Part shown: piece by piece, positions 40,692-40,876 of the stretch | Numbering within the stretch: position 1 is the stretch's first letter | Layout: every line of letters begins with the position of its first letter | Assembly (NCBI GenBank): GCA_050485905.1 | Contig: JBJHCH010000017.1 | Coordinates: 1 to 40,876 of the forward strand | Reading direction: 5' to 3' | Length of the DNA stretch: 40,876 nt | Origin: JAWLCA01 sp050485905 | Lineage (GTDB): Bacteria; Pseudomonadota; Alphaproteobacteria; Rhodobacterales; Rhodobacteraceae | Position numbers and translations under genes: made by a program | Notes under the pieces: model-generated | What the model was told of the DNA's origin: nothing | What the model saw: only the letters and a program-made list of their open reading frames with translations | Database searches by the model: none

Positions 40692-40876
40692 ATGCTGGGT
40701 TTCGGAACGATCGCCAAAAAGGTCTTCGGCACGCCGAACGACCGCAAGGTCAAGGCAACCCGCCCGCTGGTGCAGCAGATCAACGCGCTGGAGCCCGAGT
40801 ATCAGGCGCTGAGCGATGCCGGGCTGAAGGAAAAGACCGAGGCGCTGAAGGCCCGCGTGGCAAACGGCGAAAGCCT
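40692..40876 (+). CDS. secA: Preprotein translocase ATPase SecA, N-terminal start (3' end outside window)
   Basis: The last 185 bases encode the first 61 residues of SecA, beginning MLGFGTIAKKVFGTPNDRKV and continuing with the NALEPEYQALSDAGLKEKTE region, which matches the family N-terminus. GGAG precedes the ATG by about 7 bases. SecA drives preprotein translocation and receives cargo from SecB, which is encoded 27 kb away in the same window. The truncation is the window edge. Confidence 0.93.
   Translation, partial: MLGFGTIAKKVFGTPNDRKVKATRPLVQQINALEPEYQALSDAGLKEKTEALKARVANGES

Noticed and set aside
1..40876. CRISPR arrays, insertion sequences, integrases, rRNA or tRNA genes
   Set aside because: No regularly spaced repeats, transposase-like proteins, tRNA cloverleafs or rRNA stretches were found on reading the window.

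Overview
The window is a GC-rich, gene-dense alphaproteobacterial chromosome segment, most likely from the Rhodobacteraceae (Rhodobacter/Paracoccus/Roseobacter group). The evidence is the order parB-parA-rsmG-mnmG-mnmE-rho facing maf-aroE-coaE-dnaQ, a HemJ-type protoporphyrinogen oxidase, the comF-grxC-amidase block, a ylxR gene carrying an extra L7Ae-like half, and small proteins of a kind I associate with this family. The genus cannot be named from sequence alone. Nearly everything is housekeeping. GC rises visibly from about 60% on the left to about 68-70% on the right.

Layout. 1-2236: rph (3' end), rdgB and hemW on the + strand. 2244-9659: a co-directional minus-strand cluster hemJ-rho-mnmE-mnmG-rsmG-parA-parB. 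Two perfect 16-bp parS palindromes lie in it, one inside rsmG and one over the mnmG start codon. 9660-10075: an AT-rich gene-free stretch with degenerate DnaA boxes, from which genes diverge on both sides. This is the probable chromosomal origin, and it carries an element resembling the DnaA-trio unwinding module. 10076-12792: maf-aroE-coaE-dnaQ, overlapping end to end. 12800-13869: secB and a Nudix gene on the minus strand. 13958-16693: hslO, a CoA-pyrophosphatase-type Nudix gene and cca. 16794-22542: two tandem ABC exporter half-transporters, a TRAM-domain RNA methyltransferase and a bacterial voltage-gated sodium channel. 22660-24894: an envelope block of two L,D-transpeptidase-fold proteins, a CAP-domain lipoprotein and a 60-residue membrane protein. 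24979-27006: ferrochelatase and a methyltransferase on the minus strand. 27041-29372: comF, grxC, a nitrilase-family amidase and a MarR regulator. 29461-31247: ubiG and proline iminopeptidase, divergent. 31248-32087: a small atypical island. 32088-37575: rimP-nusA-ylxR-infB. 37600-40488: a 46-residue protein, mutT, argJ and a periplasmic PpiC-type isomerase on the minus strand. 40692-end: start of secA.

The genes cover chromosome replication and segregation (oriC, parS, ParAB), tRNA and rRNA modification (MnmE/MnmG, RsmG, CCA enzyme, TRAM methyltransferase), transcription and translation control (Rho, NusA, RimP, IF2), nucleotide-pool cleaning (RdgB, Maf, MutT, other Nudix enzymes), haem synthesis (HemJ, HemH, the HemW chaperone), protein export and quality control (SecB, SecA, Hsp33, PpiC-like) and cell-wall remodelling.

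The part that housekeeping does not explain is 31248-32087, between pip and rimP. It has a 42% GC stretch, a near-consensus sigma-70 promoter embedded in a 9-bp direct repeat, a run of competing hairpins, a convergent ORF that may be a small RNase-fold (PBECR-like) protein, and an intrinsic terminator 14 bp before rimP. It is the best candidate here for something undescribed.
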